64,000 bases of DNA from Hanstruepera ponticola (GCF_012931685.1 NZ_JABANC010000002.1:496001-560000), one strand, 5' to 3'. Counted from the stretch's first letter, positions 17,821 through 27,988 are shown. Numbers and translations are program-made. Notes: a model not told the origin generated them from the letters alone.

Positions 17821-17893
17821 GTCTCGACTTCATTTCGAGTTGCCTCAAAGACCGTTCTCGACGTGACAAAGAGATTCCTGCCTTCGCAGGAAT
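17821..17893. repeat. Cluster of dispersed intergenic hairpins
   Basis: The region holds CTCGA/TCGAG (17823-17839) and a perfect 8-bp stem ATTCCTGC at 17874-17881 with GCAGGAAT at 17886-17893 around a CTTC loop. This last hairpin matches a motif that I recall from between genes in many Flavobacteriaceae. It directly follows the stop codon of the barrel gene on the minus strand and may act as a 3' stabiliser or first terminator. Confidence 0.55.
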
Positions 17894-17896
17894 TAG

Positions 17897-19621
17897 TTAA
17901 AAATCAAATTTATAAGTTACGCCACCTAACAATTGAATGCCTTGAACGTTGAAATTTTGCCAGCGTTGATAATCTTGGTTGGCTAAATTATTGCCTTTTA
18001 AATAGGCTGATAATCGGTCAGTAATATGATATCCAACATGTGCGTTTAGATCAAAATAACTATCTAAGGTAACTGTACCTTCAAAAGGTTGAATAAGGTT
18101 TGGATAAAATATATAATCTTTTCGTTCGCCTACGTAGAACAAATTGGCTCCAGCAAACCATTTTTCATTGATTTGATAATCCATAAACAACGACGCCTTA
18201 ATGTCAGGTAAATTCCAAGCTTCACGCTGGTCACTAACATCATAAATAAAGTACTCGCCTTGAATTCCTAGGGTGAAATTTCTACTGACGTCAACACTTA
18301 ATTCGCCACCAATTGAAAAGGTTGATACATCATCATATACCACACCAAATGAATTACCATAGGTATAACTTTCACCCATAGCAATAACATCGTTATTCAA
18401 AAACAAGGCTTTATTGTTTTCAGCTACATAAGCACCTTTTATATTATAGCCCATACTATTGGACAATTTACCTTTAAGTCCAATAAATGCATTGTATTGC
18501 TGATCAGTTGGAGCAATAAAAAGTGTTGGTGATACAAATGGGTTTTCTTGAGCAAAATCATAATAACTATTCTGAAGCAAACCACCTTGAATGCCTCCAT
18601 AGGCTATAAGAATCTCATCTACCACTCTATACGATGCCGATAAGTTGGGATATATATAGAATTTATTTTCACCCATTTCGGTATCGTTTAAATAATAAAA
18701 AGACACACCCAAATCCAATGTTAAATCATCTTGTGTCAATCGGTAGGTTGGCAATAAGCCAACATTAAAATTTCCGTATTTCAATTCGTCTTCAACATAA
18801 TAACTTCTATCAAACGAACCGCCTAAATAGTCTATTTTTAACTCGGTTGTAATTTCAAAATCTGAAATGGGAATATTGCCTGCTGCTTTTGCTTTAAACC
18901 TATTTTCTCCAGAACCTCTATCGTCTCCAAAACGTCTAAAAAACACCGATCCAGATGTAATATAAGAGTCTTCAAAAGAAATATCACCTGACACATGTGC
19001 ACCATAAAATTCATGTAAAACTGGTAATCTATCGACATCTGATTTTTCAAAAATAGATTTTGGAACACCATACCAATTATAACTTTGGTGCAAACCACCT
19101 AACTCAACATTCCAAGCCATATCTCGTAAGTTTTGAGCATAGTTCACATTCAATTTTGTATCATAAAAACTGTCATCCAGAAATACACCATCAATGCCAC
19201 CTTGAGATGAATGGTGGCTAATATAACCTCCAACACTCTCTGTTCTTGATATAGCATGATTCAAGTATAATTCACCTAAAATATTAACGTAATTACCAAA
19301 CCCTAATGATGCATAGTTATCATATACTTTTGGTGGTTTTTCTTTGTCAACCACTGCGGCTTTACCTTTTGCTGGTGTGAACGTTGATGCAACAGGGAAT
19401 GAAAAAATATTATACTGAATGTCTTTTTTTGTTGTGGTCACCTCATCATCTAATGACGGTTCTTCTTTTACCTTAAACGCATCAGAAATAGATGGTTCGT
19501 ATGGTTTTACCACATTAATAACATTCGTATCAAGCGTATCGTTTGGTCGTTCTTGGGCCCAAGTAGATCCAATAGAAAAAACGATTGTTATTATTAAGAT
19601 TTGATAAACTTGCTTGCGCAT
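17897..19621 (-). CDS. TonB-dependent-receptor-like outer-membrane barrel without plug
   Basis: A 574-residue exported protein. The signal peptide ends in STWAQ. Residues about 25-95 are a proline-rich periplasmic segment (VVKPYEPSISDAFKVKEEPS), followed by a barrel that repeats amphipathic strands to the C-terminal LLGGVTYKFDF. The end of the chain (YHITDRLSAYLKGNNLANQDYQRW) is typical of TonB-dependent receptors, but no plug domain or TonB box is seen. It lies 57 bp downstream of the large TPR gene, which suggests a paired function, perhaps a transport or assembly complex. The substrate is unknown. Confidence 0.75.
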   Translation of the reverse strand: MRKQVYQILIITIVFSIGSTWAQERPNDTLDTNVINVVKPYEPSISDAFKVKEEPSLDDEVTTTKKDIQYNIFSFPVASTFTPAKGKAAVVDKEKPPKVYDNYASLGFGNYVNILGELYLNHAISRTESVGGYISHHSSQGGIDGVFLDDSFYDTKLNVNYAQNLRDMAWNVELGGLHQSYNWYGVPKSIFEKSDVDRLPVLHEFYGAHVSGDISFEDSYITSGSVFFRRFGDDRGSGENRFKAKAAGNIPISDFEITTELKIDYLGGSFDRSYYVEDELKYGNFNVGLLPTYRLTQDDLTLDLGVSFYYLNDTEMGENKFYIYPNLSASYRVVDEILIAYGGIQGGLLQNSYYDFAQENPFVSPTLFIAPTDQQYNAFIGLKGKLSNSMGYNIKGAYVAENNKALFLNNDVIAMGESYTYGNSFGVVYDDVSTFSIGGELSVDVSRNFTLGIQGEYFIYDVSDQREAWNLPDIKASLFMDYQINEKWFAGANLFYVGERKDYIFYPNLIQPFEGTVTLDSYFDLNAHVGYHITDRLSAYLKGNNLANQDYQRWQNFNVQGIQLLGGVTYKFDF

Positions 19622-19678
19622 AGATTTGTTTTTTGTTTGATGTATTTTTTGATTATTTACAATTCTAAACTTCAGATT

Positions 19679-22600
19679 TTAGTCTTCCTCACTTTGAACT
19701 GATGCGTTCGTTTTGGCTTGCTCTGTTTTTAGTTTATTGAGTTCCGTTTGTGCCTCTTCAACAACATCATCAAAATCAGGAAAATTTTCAATGACGCTTT
19801 CCAAAATATAGGTTGCTTGAAAGGCATCTCCTAAAGCATAATAATTTTTAGCCATAACAATTAATCCTTTGGCACTATAATATTTATACCCTGAATAATC
19901 CTTTGCCAGTTGCTGAACCGTTGTATTGGACGCTTCAAAACTTCCTGCTTTGTGTTTGAAATAGGCATTGTAATACAAGGCTTCAGCAGCAGTTTCACCT
20001 GTTGCTGTTTTTTCAACTTCTGTGTAAGCAGTCTTGGCACGTGTTTCATTGCCTTGTTTTATAGATGATCTTGCAATAATGACGTGTGCATCACTCTTTA
20101 TTTTATTATCTATACTGACATTAGTCAATACTTTTTCGGCATAAGAAATAGCTTCATTATATTTTTCTAATTGATAATTAGCTTTCATTAAATTTGATTG
20201 TGCAAAAATGACATTCTGCGGGAAACTTGCTTCATTTTCTAGACGTTTTAGAACAGGAATCGCTTCATTCCAATTTTTGTTTTCTAAATAAATTTGTGAA
20301 AGTCGCGATAATGCTTCTTCGGTAAATTCATTTTGAGAGGCATTAACAACTGCTTTATAATGTGGTGCCGCATTAGATTTCAAGTCTTTTTTGAAATACA
20401 ATTGTGCTAAATAAAAATGTGCTTGTAAGGCATGAAGACCTCTAGGAAAGTCATTTAAATAGCCATTAAACTGACGTATGGCATCATCGGTTTTATTTTC
20501 AATATATTTTTTCTCGGCAGATTCAAAAGTTGTATTATCCAAATCGGCATCTGTTACCTCTACATAATCTAAGGTCTTTACCCAAGACGCATATTCGTTT
20601 ACACGCCCTAAATCAATATAAATCAAACGTGCAGTTGAAACAGCCTGATTGGCTTCTGGTGTTCCTGGATAATTGGTTGCAACAGCCTTAAACTTGGTCA
20701 ATGCACGTTCATTTTCTCTAGCATTATAATGAATCAAACCTTGACGTAATTGGGCCTTTGGTGCCAGAATACTCATGCGATATTCTGAATTCAGTTTATC
20801 ATACATCCTAATCGCTTTATCTGATTCGCCTTTTTTTACATATGAGTTTCCCAACTCATATATAGCATCATCACGTAAAGTAGATTTTGGAAATCTGTCA
20901 ATAAATGTTTCCAAACCTGAAATTTTTTGATTGGAATTTCCAGCATAGCCTTGGCTTAATGTTTTTTGAAAATAGGCATAATCAGCATCTATCTTGTTCA
21001 GCTTGACGGCTTGGTCGTAAGCCTGAATGGCCTCATTATATTCAGTTGACACAAAATGGGCATCTCCCATTCTTAAATAAGCATCATTAAGACGAATATC
21101 ATCATCTTTTACACTAGAAATAAATGAATTAAAATGCTCACTTGCTTTATCATAATTTTTCTGCTTAAAATACGTATAGGCTAAATTGTACTCAAGGTTG
21201 GTATATTCAGGTGTTCCGCTAGAACTTACTTGTTGCTTGAATTGTTTAAATCCAATTAAGGCATCTTCATAATTGGTTAAATTATAATCAGTTTCAGCTT
21301 TCCAGAATGTAGCTCGAGCCGTATAATTATCGTCTCTAGGTTCTTTAATTGATTTCTCGAACAATTTACTTGCTTCTTGATAATTACCTTCGTTATACAA
21401 TTCCAATCCTCTATAAAAAGCTACTTTTTGGAATGCTACCTTGCTTTCAAAGTTGCGCTTTCCTTCCAGTAAAACTAAAGCCTCTTTATAATTTTTAGAT
21501 GTGATATAAGAGTCAATTAATAACGTTTCAATTTCTTCTTTGTATGCTGTATCTGGATATTTATCTAAATAATCTGTCAGCACTTGCGGAACGGATTGAT
21601 ATGGATTTCCTATTTCATAACTAATTTTAGCATAATTGAGCCAGGCATCTTCTTGAATTTTTAAATCGAAATCCATTTGGGATGCATTCCGAAAAGCATT
21701 GAGTGCTTCTTGTTTTTTATCGAGATTCACATAGCTTTCACCTAAATGGTAGTAGGCATTTTGTGCTACACCATTATCGCCATCTATTATTTTATTGAAT
21801 TCTGAAATAGCATCCTCATAATTACCTTGTTTGTAATAAGCATAACCCAATTGATAGTAATCAGTATTATTCCATTTACCACGTCTGCCTTTGAATTCTT
21901 GAAGGTACGGAATGGCTTCAGCATATTTTTCAAGGTTAAAATAACTTTCTCCAATTATTTTATTGAGTTCAGACACTTCATTCCGATCACTATCTGGCAA
22001 GCGTTCTTTAGCTAGCTTTATGGCTTCTTCAAACTTTCCAAGTTTGAAATTTAAATCGGCTTGATAGTATGATAGTTTTTCCTTGTATTTCTCCTGATCG
22101 CTTACCTGATCAAAGTATTCATTGGCTTGATTGTAATCATCGTCTTGATAAGCCATAAAACCCATATAATATTTTGCTTGAGAACCATACTTTTGTGAAG
22201 TTTCCAATCGGGACAAATGCTTTTTGGCTGTTTTATAATCACCTGTTGTAAATGCTACATAACCATTGTTAAAACTGAATTTATCTCGTTCACTACGAGC
22301 CAGTGAATTTTCATCCACTTTGTCATACCATTTTTTGGCGTGTGCATATTTTCCGTTTACGAAATAATAGTCTGCTACATCCAAAAAGGCCGTATTACGC
22401 TTGGTGCTAGTTGGATAATTTTCAACAAAATCCTCGATCAATTTGTCTGCATTTTGCTGATTGAGTCTAACTGCACAATTGGCTATAAAATAATCACAAT
22501 CTGATTTTAAAGCATCCGTTTCAGCATCTTTTTTTATATTTCTAAAAAGTGTTTGGGCGGCTAAATACTGATTGTTATTATAAAGTGAAAGTGCTTTTTG

Positions 22601-22702
22601 GTAATCCACCAAATCATTGGTGTAAGCTTCGGTTTGCTGGGCCACAGATATTTGAAATATTCCAAAAACCACTATAAAAAATAAGGCTATTCTTCTTAAC
22701 AT
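19679..22702 (-). CDS. Large periplasmic tetratricopeptide-repeat protein
   Basis: A 1007-residue exported protein with a signal peptide ending ISVAQQ. Most of the sequence is TPR units, recognisable by repeated pairs such as YYQLGYAYYKQGNYEDAISEF and NLAYTYFKQKNYDKASEHF, covering about residues 30-990. TPR arrays bind partner proteins. It is the first gene of a two-gene unit with the TonB-receptor-like barrel, and a promoter box TAnnTTTG lies at 22727-22734. The likely role is a periplasmic scaffold linked to that barrel; this is inference from neighbourhood. Some repeat units also resemble YbgF/CpoB-type modules. Confidence 0.85.
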   Translation of the reverse strand: MLRRIALFFIVVFGIFQISVAQQTEAYTNDLVDYQKALSLYNNNQYLAAQTLFRNIKKDAETDALKSDCDYFIANCAVRLNQQNADKLIEDFVENYPTSTKRNTAFLDVADYYFVNGKYAHAKKWYDKVDENSLARSERDKFSFNNGYVAFTTGDYKTAKKHLSRLETSQKYGSQAKYYMGFMAYQDDDYNQANEYFDQVSDQEKYKEKLSYYQADLNFKLGKFEEAIKLAKERLPDSDRNEVSELNKIIGESYFNLEKYAEAIPYLQEFKGRRGKWNNTDYYQLGYAYYKQGNYEDAISEFNKIIDGDNGVAQNAYYHLGESYVNLDKKQEALNAFRNASQMDFDLKIQEDAWLNYAKISYEIGNPYQSVPQVLTDYLDKYPDTAYKEEIETLLIDSYITSKNYKEALVLLEGKRNFESKVAFQKVAFYRGLELYNEGNYQEASKLFEKSIKEPRDDNYTARATFWKAETDYNLTNYEDALIGFKQFKQQVSSSGTPEYTNLEYNLAYTYFKQKNYDKASEHFNSFISSVKDDDIRLNDAYLRMGDAHFVSTEYNEAIQAYDQAVKLNKIDADYAYFQKTLSQGYAGNSNQKISGLETFIDRFPKSTLRDDAIYELGNSYVKKGESDKAIRMYDKLNSEYRMSILAPKAQLRQGLIHYNARENERALTKFKAVATNYPGTPEANQAVSTARLIYIDLGRVNEYASWVKTLDYVEVTDADLDNTTFESAEKKYIENKTDDAIRQFNGYLNDFPRGLHALQAHFYLAQLYFKKDLKSNAAPHYKAVVNASQNEFTEEALSRLSQIYLENKNWNEAIPVLKRLENEASFPQNVIFAQSNLMKANYQLEKYNEAISYAEKVLTNVSIDNKIKSDAHVIIARSSIKQGNETRAKTAYTEVEKTATGETAAEALYYNAYFKHKAGSFEASNTTVQQLAKDYSGYKYYSAKGLIVMAKNYYALGDAFQATYILESVIENFPDFDDVVEEAQTELNKLKTEQAKTNASVQSEED

Positions 22703-22726
22703 GAATGCTTGCTTTTAATTCAAAAT

Positions 22727-22734
22727 CAAAGATA
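22727..22734 (-). promoter_or_regulatory. Putative -7 promoter box for the TPR gene
   Basis: The minus strand reads TATCTTTG, an exact match to the Bacteroidota -7 consensus TAnnTTTG, about 25 nt upstream of the TPR gene's ATG. A clear -33 TTG at normal spacing is not visible. Confidence 0.5.
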
Positions 22735-22892
22735 AATCAATATATATTTCATAACGTTGGAATTAACTTATAATTATAAACAGAGTTATAAAAATCGGAG
22801 CTTCATATAAAATTACTCAAACTAACTTGCCGTAATTTTAAAGAAAACAATACATTTACAAACAGTAACTGTTAGCTTTCAGATCCGCTTAT

Positions 22893-23621
22893 ATGAATAC
22901 TTCTTGCGCAATTATTGTTCCATGTTTTAATGAAGCTAATAGAATTGACATTGCTAAATTTGAAGCATTTAATAATCATAATGCTGATATGAGTTTCTAC
23001 TTTATTAATGATGGAAGCTCTGACAATACTAAATCTATTTTAGATGGACTTTCTAATACATCAGAACGATTTCATTCCCTGCATCTTGAAACTAATGTTG
23101 GGAAAGCAGAGGCTATTCGCCATGGGTTCTTAAAACTTAATTCTAATTACGACTATGTTGGCTATTTGGATGCAGATCTTTCAACACCACTAGAGGAAAT
23201 AGAGCGTCTGTTGCACTATGTTCAAAACAAGCAAAAACCCTTTGTTATGGGTTCACGTATTAAACGCATTGGAAGCGATATTGATAGACGTTTAAAAAGA
23301 CATATTTCTGGGAGAATCGTTGCTACTATTATCGATTCCTTTATTTTGCAGCTAGGGATTTACGACACCCAATGTGGTGCCAAAATTATTGATTATAATT
23401 TAGCAAAAGTATTATTTGCTGAACCTTTTAAAACCAAATGGCTTTTTGATGTTGAATTGATTTTGCGTGCTAAGCTAAAATATGGTAAAGCGTATTGTTT
23501 AGATAACATCCATGAAGTTCCATTACTCGAATGGAAAGATATTGGAGCATCAAAAATTTCTAATACAGATATTTTGAAGCTACCATTGGATTTTATAAAA
23601 ATCTACAACCATTATAAGTGA
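22893..23621 (+). CDS. Family 2 glycosyltransferase (dolichyl-phosphate glycosyltransferase type)
   Basis: A 242-residue GT-A enzyme resembling polyprenyl/dolichyl-phosphate glucosyl- or mannosyltransferases. Visible motifs are AIIVPCFNEANRI at the N-terminus, FINDGSSDNT, the DxD motif in YLDADLSTP, and GIYDTQCGAKII with KTKWLFDVEL near the end, typical of this subgroup. It should load a sugar onto an undecaprenyl-phosphate carrier for use by a GT-C enzyme. That fits the next gene, a multi-pass GT-C-like protein whose GTG start overlaps this stop codon (GTGA). Confidence 0.85.
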   Translation: MNTSCAIIVPCFNEANRIDIAKFEAFNNHNADMSFYFINDGSSDNTKSILDGLSNTSERFHSLHLETNVGKAEAIRHGFLKLNSNYDYVGYLDADLSTPLEEIERLLHYVQNKQKPFVMGSRIKRIGSDIDRRLKRHISGRIVATIIDSFILQLGIYDTQCGAKIIDYNLAKVLFAEPFKTKWLFDVELILRAKLKYGKAYCLDNIHEVPLLEWKDIGASKISNTDILKLPLDFIKIYNHYK

Positions 23622-24958
23622 AAACATTCCAAAACACATATAAAACAATTTTAACCAATCCTATAAGGAACATTCTAATTTATGCCGTTTTGGTTAGGGT
23701 TTTGGTATTCATTTTCTATAATGCTATCACTATTTTTCCAGATACTGAAGACTATATTAATCTCGCAACTTATATAGGCAATCTTAATCTTTTCAATTAT
23801 ACTGGCGAAAGAACACCTGGATTTCCATTTTTAATTGCTTTAACTGGGCAAAATTTACATCTTGTGGTTTTTTTTCAAGTCATTTTAGGGGTTGTAAATA
23901 CTTATCTACTTTATGATTTTTGCTGGGTAAAAACAAAAAGCAAGGATATTGCTTTTATAACAGCAGTTATAACAACTTCTTTTTTATCTGTGGTTTTTTA
24001 TGAATTTGCCATATTAACTGAATCCTTAACTTACACCTTAATGATTTTGGCTTTTTGGTATATTGAAAAGTACAAATTGCTACATGTCACTACCTCAATT
24101 AAACATGTAATTATATTATCGCTTATTTTCAGTGCTTTATACCTAACAAGACCACTATTTATATATTTCCCATTAGGCTATTTTCTGTATTTTGTATTTA
24201 AGAATTTTAAAGTCAATCTCAAGTCAGCATTTTTAAAATCGGCTATTATTTTAATCATTCCCTTTATTAGTTTTTACAGTTGGAGTTCACTGAACAAACA
24301 TAATATTGGTTATTTTACTAGTAGTTATTATTTAGGAATCAATCTAGCACAAACAGCAACTTCATTTTTTGAAAAAGCACCTGATGAACACCAAGTTATA
24401 CGTGATATTTTTGTAAAACACCGTAATTATGTTGTAAAAAACGAACCTTATCATAAATATCCTATGACTGTTTGGTATGCTTATGATGAGCTTATTACAG
24501 CAACCAATCTATCTCCTCCAGATTTATCTCATGAATTAGGTGAAATCTCAATAAACCTTTTTAAAGAACATCCTGACCAGTATTCAAAACAAGTTTTTAT
24601 TTCATGGAAAGATTTTTGGGGAGGGACTTCAACCCTTTTATGGAATGTAGATAAATTTGAATACAAAGTTATTAGAAAAGGTTTAGTTGGCCTATGGAAT
24701 TATATTCAAAAGCCTTTATTAATACTCATAAATATCCTATTTCTAATATTTGCTTTCAAAAAAATATTGACTGCCTTAAAACAGAAATTAAGGGTTTTAG
24801 ACTACGACTTATTTTTGGTATTAATAATCTTATCTGGATCTCTGGCTCAAGCATTGGTAGCTTATGGTACAAATTCCCGATTCTGCTTTCCCTATTTCGC
24901 ATTAATTGTTTACTTTGTCATGACTAATTTATTTTCATTTAAAAACTCAAAATCATAA
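23618..24958 (+). CDS. GT-C-like multi-pass glycosyltransferase (GT39/PMT-like)
   Basis: A 446-residue integral membrane protein with about ten helices. An acidic loop after the first helix (FPDTEDYINLA) and RTPGFPFLIAL resemble the catalytic loop and R-x-P-G motif of lipid-linked-sugar-dependent GT-C enzymes. A periplasmic catalytic role using a polyprenyl-phosphate sugar is inferred. The start codon is GTG at 23618-23620, overlapping the preceding TGA by three bases. The downstream ftsE-like gene begins 2 bp after its stop, so the three genes form one run. No arabinose or mannose specificity can be claimed. Confidence 0.7.
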   Translation: MKTFQNTYKTILTNPIRNILIYAVLVRVLVFIFYNAITIFPDTEDYINLATYIGNLNLFNYTGERTPGFPFLIALTGQNLHLVVFFQVILGVVNTYLLYDFCWVKTKSKDIAFITAVITTSFLSVVFYEFAILTESLTYTLMILAFWYIEKYKLLHVTTSIKHVIILSLIFSALYLTRPLFIYFPLGYFLYFVFKNFKVNLKSAFLKSAIILIIPFISFYSWSSLNKHNIGYFTSSYYLGINLAQTATSFFEKAPDEHQVIRDIFVKHRNYVVKNEPYHKYPMTVWYAYDELITATNLSPPDLSHELGEISINLFKEHPDQYSKQVFISWKDFWGGTSTLLWNVDKFEYKVIRKGLVGLWNYIQKPLLILINILFLIFAFKKILTALKQKLRVLDYDLFLVLIILSGSLAQALVAYGTNSRFCFPYFALIVYFVMTNLFSFKNSKS

Positions 24959-24960
24959 AC

Positions 24961-25641
24961 ATGCAGCAAGTACTTTATCTTAAAGACGCTTCTATTTTCC
25001 AAGGTGATAGTTTGGTATTGTCTGATATTAACGTTGAAGTTAATAAAGGTGATTTCGTTTATTTAATAGGTAAAACCGGAACTGGAAAAAGTAGTTTTAT
25101 GAAAACGCTTTATGGTGATTTACCATTAACCAAAGGCGAAGGCAGCATTGTTGATTTTGATTTGAGAACTCTTAAAGAGAAAGATATTCCGTTCTTAAGA
25201 CGGAAATTGGGTGTTGTTTTTCAAGATTTCAAACTTTTAACGGATAGAACAGTAAACGAAAATTTATTATTTGTTTTGAAAGCAACAGGCTGGAAAGACA
25301 AAAAAGAAATGACTACAAGAATAGAAGAAGTTTTAAATAAAGTAGGGATGAAAACCAAAGGCTTTAAATTTCCGCATGAGCTCTCTGGAGGAGAACAACA
25401 GCGTGTAGCTATCGCAAGAGCTTTATTGAATAACCCTGAACTAATTCTGGCAGATGAGCCTACTGGAAACCTGGATCCACAGACAAGTGTGGAAGTCATG
25501 GAGGTTCTCCAAGATATAAACAAAAATGGCAATACCATTTTAATGGCTACCCATGATTATGCTCTATTATTAAAATATCCTAGTAAAACACTTAAATGCG
25601 ACGATAATCAAGTTTATGAAGTGGTGCAGAAAAAGAATTAA
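24961..25641 (+). CDS. ftsE: Cell-division-type ABC ATPase FtsE
   Basis: A 226-residue ABC ATPase. Walker A is GKTGTGKS at 37-44, the Q-loop is GVVFQDFKLL, the signature is LSGGEQQRVAIARAL, Walker B is LILADEP, and the switch histidine is in ATHDYALL. The wording VFQDFKLLTDRTVNENLLF is characteristic of FtsE, which pairs with the permease FtsX to activate peptidoglycan hydrolases at the divider. No ftsX is adjacent; this is common in Bacteroidota. The upstream glycosyltransferases are probably co-transcribed but not functionally tied. Confidence 0.85.
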   Translation: MQQVLYLKDASIFQGDSLVLSDINVEVNKGDFVYLIGKTGTGKSSFMKTLYGDLPLTKGEGSIVDFDLRTLKEKDIPFLRRKLGVVFQDFKLLTDRTVNENLLFVLKATGWKDKKEMTTRIEEVLNKVGMKTKGFKFPHELSGGEQQRVAIARALLNNPELILADEPTGNLDPQTSVEVMEVLQDINKNGNTILMATHDYALLLKYPSKTLKCDDNQVYEVVQKKN

Positions 25642-26558
25642 AAATCTTTTATAAAGTCATCAAGTATCACGGAACATTTTTTGGCTCCGTTTCGATTTAA
25701 GTGATCTACATCTTGAAAATCTTCTAAATAAAATCTTGGGTCCTGAACTAAATTTAGATTTTTCACGTGTTTATTTTGAGCATTCAAAATATAGGATTGT
25801 TTTAATATTTCTATAACCTCATCCTGAACCAACAAATTGAAATACTGATTGGTTACTGGTAAATTGACTAGTATAACATTTATATTTTTCTTTTTACAAA
25901 CTTTTACTATTGATTTAACTCGCTCTAAATTTTGAGAAATATCATATTTTGCATCATCATGCTTTCTGGAAATTACTTTTGCCAGTCTATGAACATCCGA
26001 TGAATCTACTGATGAATTATAACCTAAACCCCATCCATTGTTATCACAATTAACTAATGTATTTGTTTGTCTCCAAGTATTTAAAGCCTTCACTGTTCTG
26101 ACCATTTTTTGCGAAAGTGCTAGGCTATATTTTTTAGGATTATACCACTTTATAATTGGAACATTTAGTCCCATTTGTGCATTATAAAAGTATTTTCTCC
26201 ATATGTCTTCTTCAGTATTATCGGCTTGGCTCATTGTAGTATATTCCATAGGAATAATTATACATTCTAAATTAGGTAATTGGTCAACGTAACTTTGAAA
26301 TAGTAACTTATCAAAATATATTGTCTGACTCAAATTAGCTAAATTAAATGCTTTTTTATCTAAATATTTAGGATTAATTCCATACATAGCGTGTGAATCT
26401 CCAAAAATTAGAACTTCAATAGAATCTCGATGTTTCAAAATTTCTTGATGCTTAAAACTATAATTAGTTGGAACCGTCCTGTAAAATATTTCAATACCTA
26501 TAATTATCAATACTATGGGCGACAAAAACAATATTATATACTTAAGTAGTTTTTTCAT
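25638..26558 (-). CDS. SGNH-fold protein paired with MBOAT (AlgJ/AlgX-like role)
   Basis: A 306-residue membrane-anchored protein. An N-terminal helix (about residues 5-25) precedes an SGNH-like domain with GDSH at 53-56 and a C-terminal DVDHLNRNGA carrying the D-x-x-H dyad. Such proteins take acetyl groups from an MBOAT partner and pass them to extracellular glycans. The gene overlaps the upstream MBOAT stop by one base and ends convergently with ftsE (4-bp overlap). Substrate is likely a surface polysaccharide, inferred from context. The SGNH blocks II and III are weak, so hydrolase activity is uncertain. Confidence 0.72.
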   Translation of the reverse strand: MKKLLKYIILFLSPIVLIIIGIEIFYRTVPTNYSFKHQEILKHRDSIEVLIFGDSHAMYGINPKYLDKKAFNLANLSQTIYFDKLLFQSYVDQLPNLECIIIPMEYTTMSQADNTEEDIWRKYFYNAQMGLNVPIIKWYNPKKYSLALSQKMVRTVKALNTWRQTNTLVNCDNNGWGLGYNSSVDSSDVHRLAKVISRKHDDAKYDISQNLERVKSIVKVCKKKNINVILVNLPVTNQYFNLLVQDEVIEILKQSYILNAQNKHVKNLNLVQDPRFYLEDFQDVDHLNRNGAKKCSVILDDFIKDF

Positions 26559-27988
26559 TAAAATTGAAAATAAATAAATGGCTGTGTGTTACCTGAATAG
26601 TAAACTATACAGAACAAAACAAGGTAATAAATTACTATCCTTATTGGTCTATAGTTTATAAAATCAATATCTAATACATGCTCTTTTTTACGCTGAAACC
26701 ACTCAATTGACATATAAGCTGTCAAAAGTAATGTAAGTTCTTTAGATACTTGAGGCATTGAAAAAAGCGTTTCATCAAATATTCCATTCAAATATTGTAA
26801 TGCATGGAATAAAGTTTCAGCTCTAAAAAAAATCCATGCAAATACTACTATTAAAAATGTGATTAATATTTGGCTGCATGTTTTAAACGAAGGCAGTATT
26901 CTATTTTCATCAGGTATATTATTAAACTTTTTGTTTTTATCAAATAGTATTAATGGTAGAAAACAAAGGGCATGTATTAAACCCCAAATGATAAAAGTCC
27001 AATTAGCACCATGCCACAAACCACTTAATAAAAATACCACAAGAATATTTCGAATTATCCTTGTTTTTGAAACCCTACTACCTCCCAAGGGGATATAAAC
27101 ATAATCACGAAACCAGGTGGATAATGAAATATGCCAACGTCTCCAAAATTCACCTAAATTTCTTGACAAATATGGCATTTTAAAGTTTTGCATTAAATCA
27201 AACCCTAAAAGTTTTGAGCAACCAATAGCAATATCCGTATAACCTGAAAAATCACCATAGATTTGAAAAGCAAAAAAGAAAGCTCCAAATAATAATGTGC
27301 TACCACTATGCTCTGGGTAATATTCGAATAATTCATTTACAACTTTTGCACAGTTGTCTGCAATAACCATTTTTTTAAAAAGCCCTAATAATATTAACCG
27401 TAAACCATTAACACCATTGGCATAATTCATAATACGTGTTTTTTCAAACTGCGGCAACAAATTACTTGCTCTTTCAATTGGACCAGCAACTAATTGAGGA
27501 AAGAAACTTACAAAAGCAAAAAAAGAAACTGGATTTTTGGTTACTGATATGCGATTTTTGTAAACATCAATCGTGTAACTTAAAGTTTGGAAAGTATAAA
27601 AGCTAATTCCAACAGGTAATATTATTTTGAGAGTACTGACATGAAATTCACTTCCAAAAAACATGAAAACCTCTTGAAAGCTATTTATAAAAAAGTTATA
27701 GTACTTAAAAAAACCAAGTACCCCAAGATTAACAAATAAACTTGTGAGTAATAAATAAGTTCTATTTTGCTTTTTTGTTTCATTAGACAGCTTTTTCCCA
27801 ACTAAAAAATCAACTACAGAACTAATTAAAATGAGTGATAAAAATCGCCAATCCCAGCATGCATAAAAGAAATAGCTAACGGCAATCAAAAATAAATTCT
27901 GAATACGCAAATTCTTATTGAATACAAACCAATACAATAAAAAGACTATTGGCATAAAAATGGCAAAGTCTATAGAATTGAAAAGCAT
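26558..27988 (-). CDS. MBOAT family O-acyltransferase (AlgI-like)
   Basis: A 476-residue multi-pass membrane enzyme with about eleven helices. The invariant MBOAT histidine lies in WHGANWTFIIWG, preceded by the substrate-side NLGEFWRRWHISLSTWFRDY block typical of AlgI/PatA-like members. It should move acetyl or other acyl groups across the inner membrane to an SGNH partner, the following gene. The upstream neighbour is a hydrophobic protein 13 bp away. Length and motifs match the family, and the gene is intact. Confidence 0.92.
   Translation of the reverse strand: MLFNSIDFAIFMPIVFLLYWFVFNKNLRIQNLFLIAVSYFFYACWDWRFLSLILISSVVDFLVGKKLSNETKKQNRTYLLLTSLFVNLGVLGFFKYYNFFINSFQEVFMFFGSEFHVSTLKIILPVGISFYTFQTLSYTIDVYKNRISVTKNPVSFFAFVSFFPQLVAGPIERASNLLPQFEKTRIMNYANGVNGLRLILLGLFKKMVIADNCAKVVNELFEYYPEHSGSTLLFGAFFFAFQIYGDFSGYTDIAIGCSKLLGFDLMQNFKMPYLSRNLGEFWRRWHISLSTWFRDYVYIPLGGSRVSKTRIIRNILVVFLLSGLWHGANWTFIIWGLIHALCFLPLILFDKNKKFNNIPDENRILPSFKTCSQILITFLIVVFAWIFFRAETLFHALQYLNGIFDETLFSMPQVSKELTLLLTAYMSIEWFQRKKEHVLDIDFINYRPIRIVIYYLVLFCIVYYSGNTQPFIYFQF

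Noticed and set aside
24694-24927. Plus-strand 77-residue frame
   Set aside because: Shadow of the GT-C gene in another frame.
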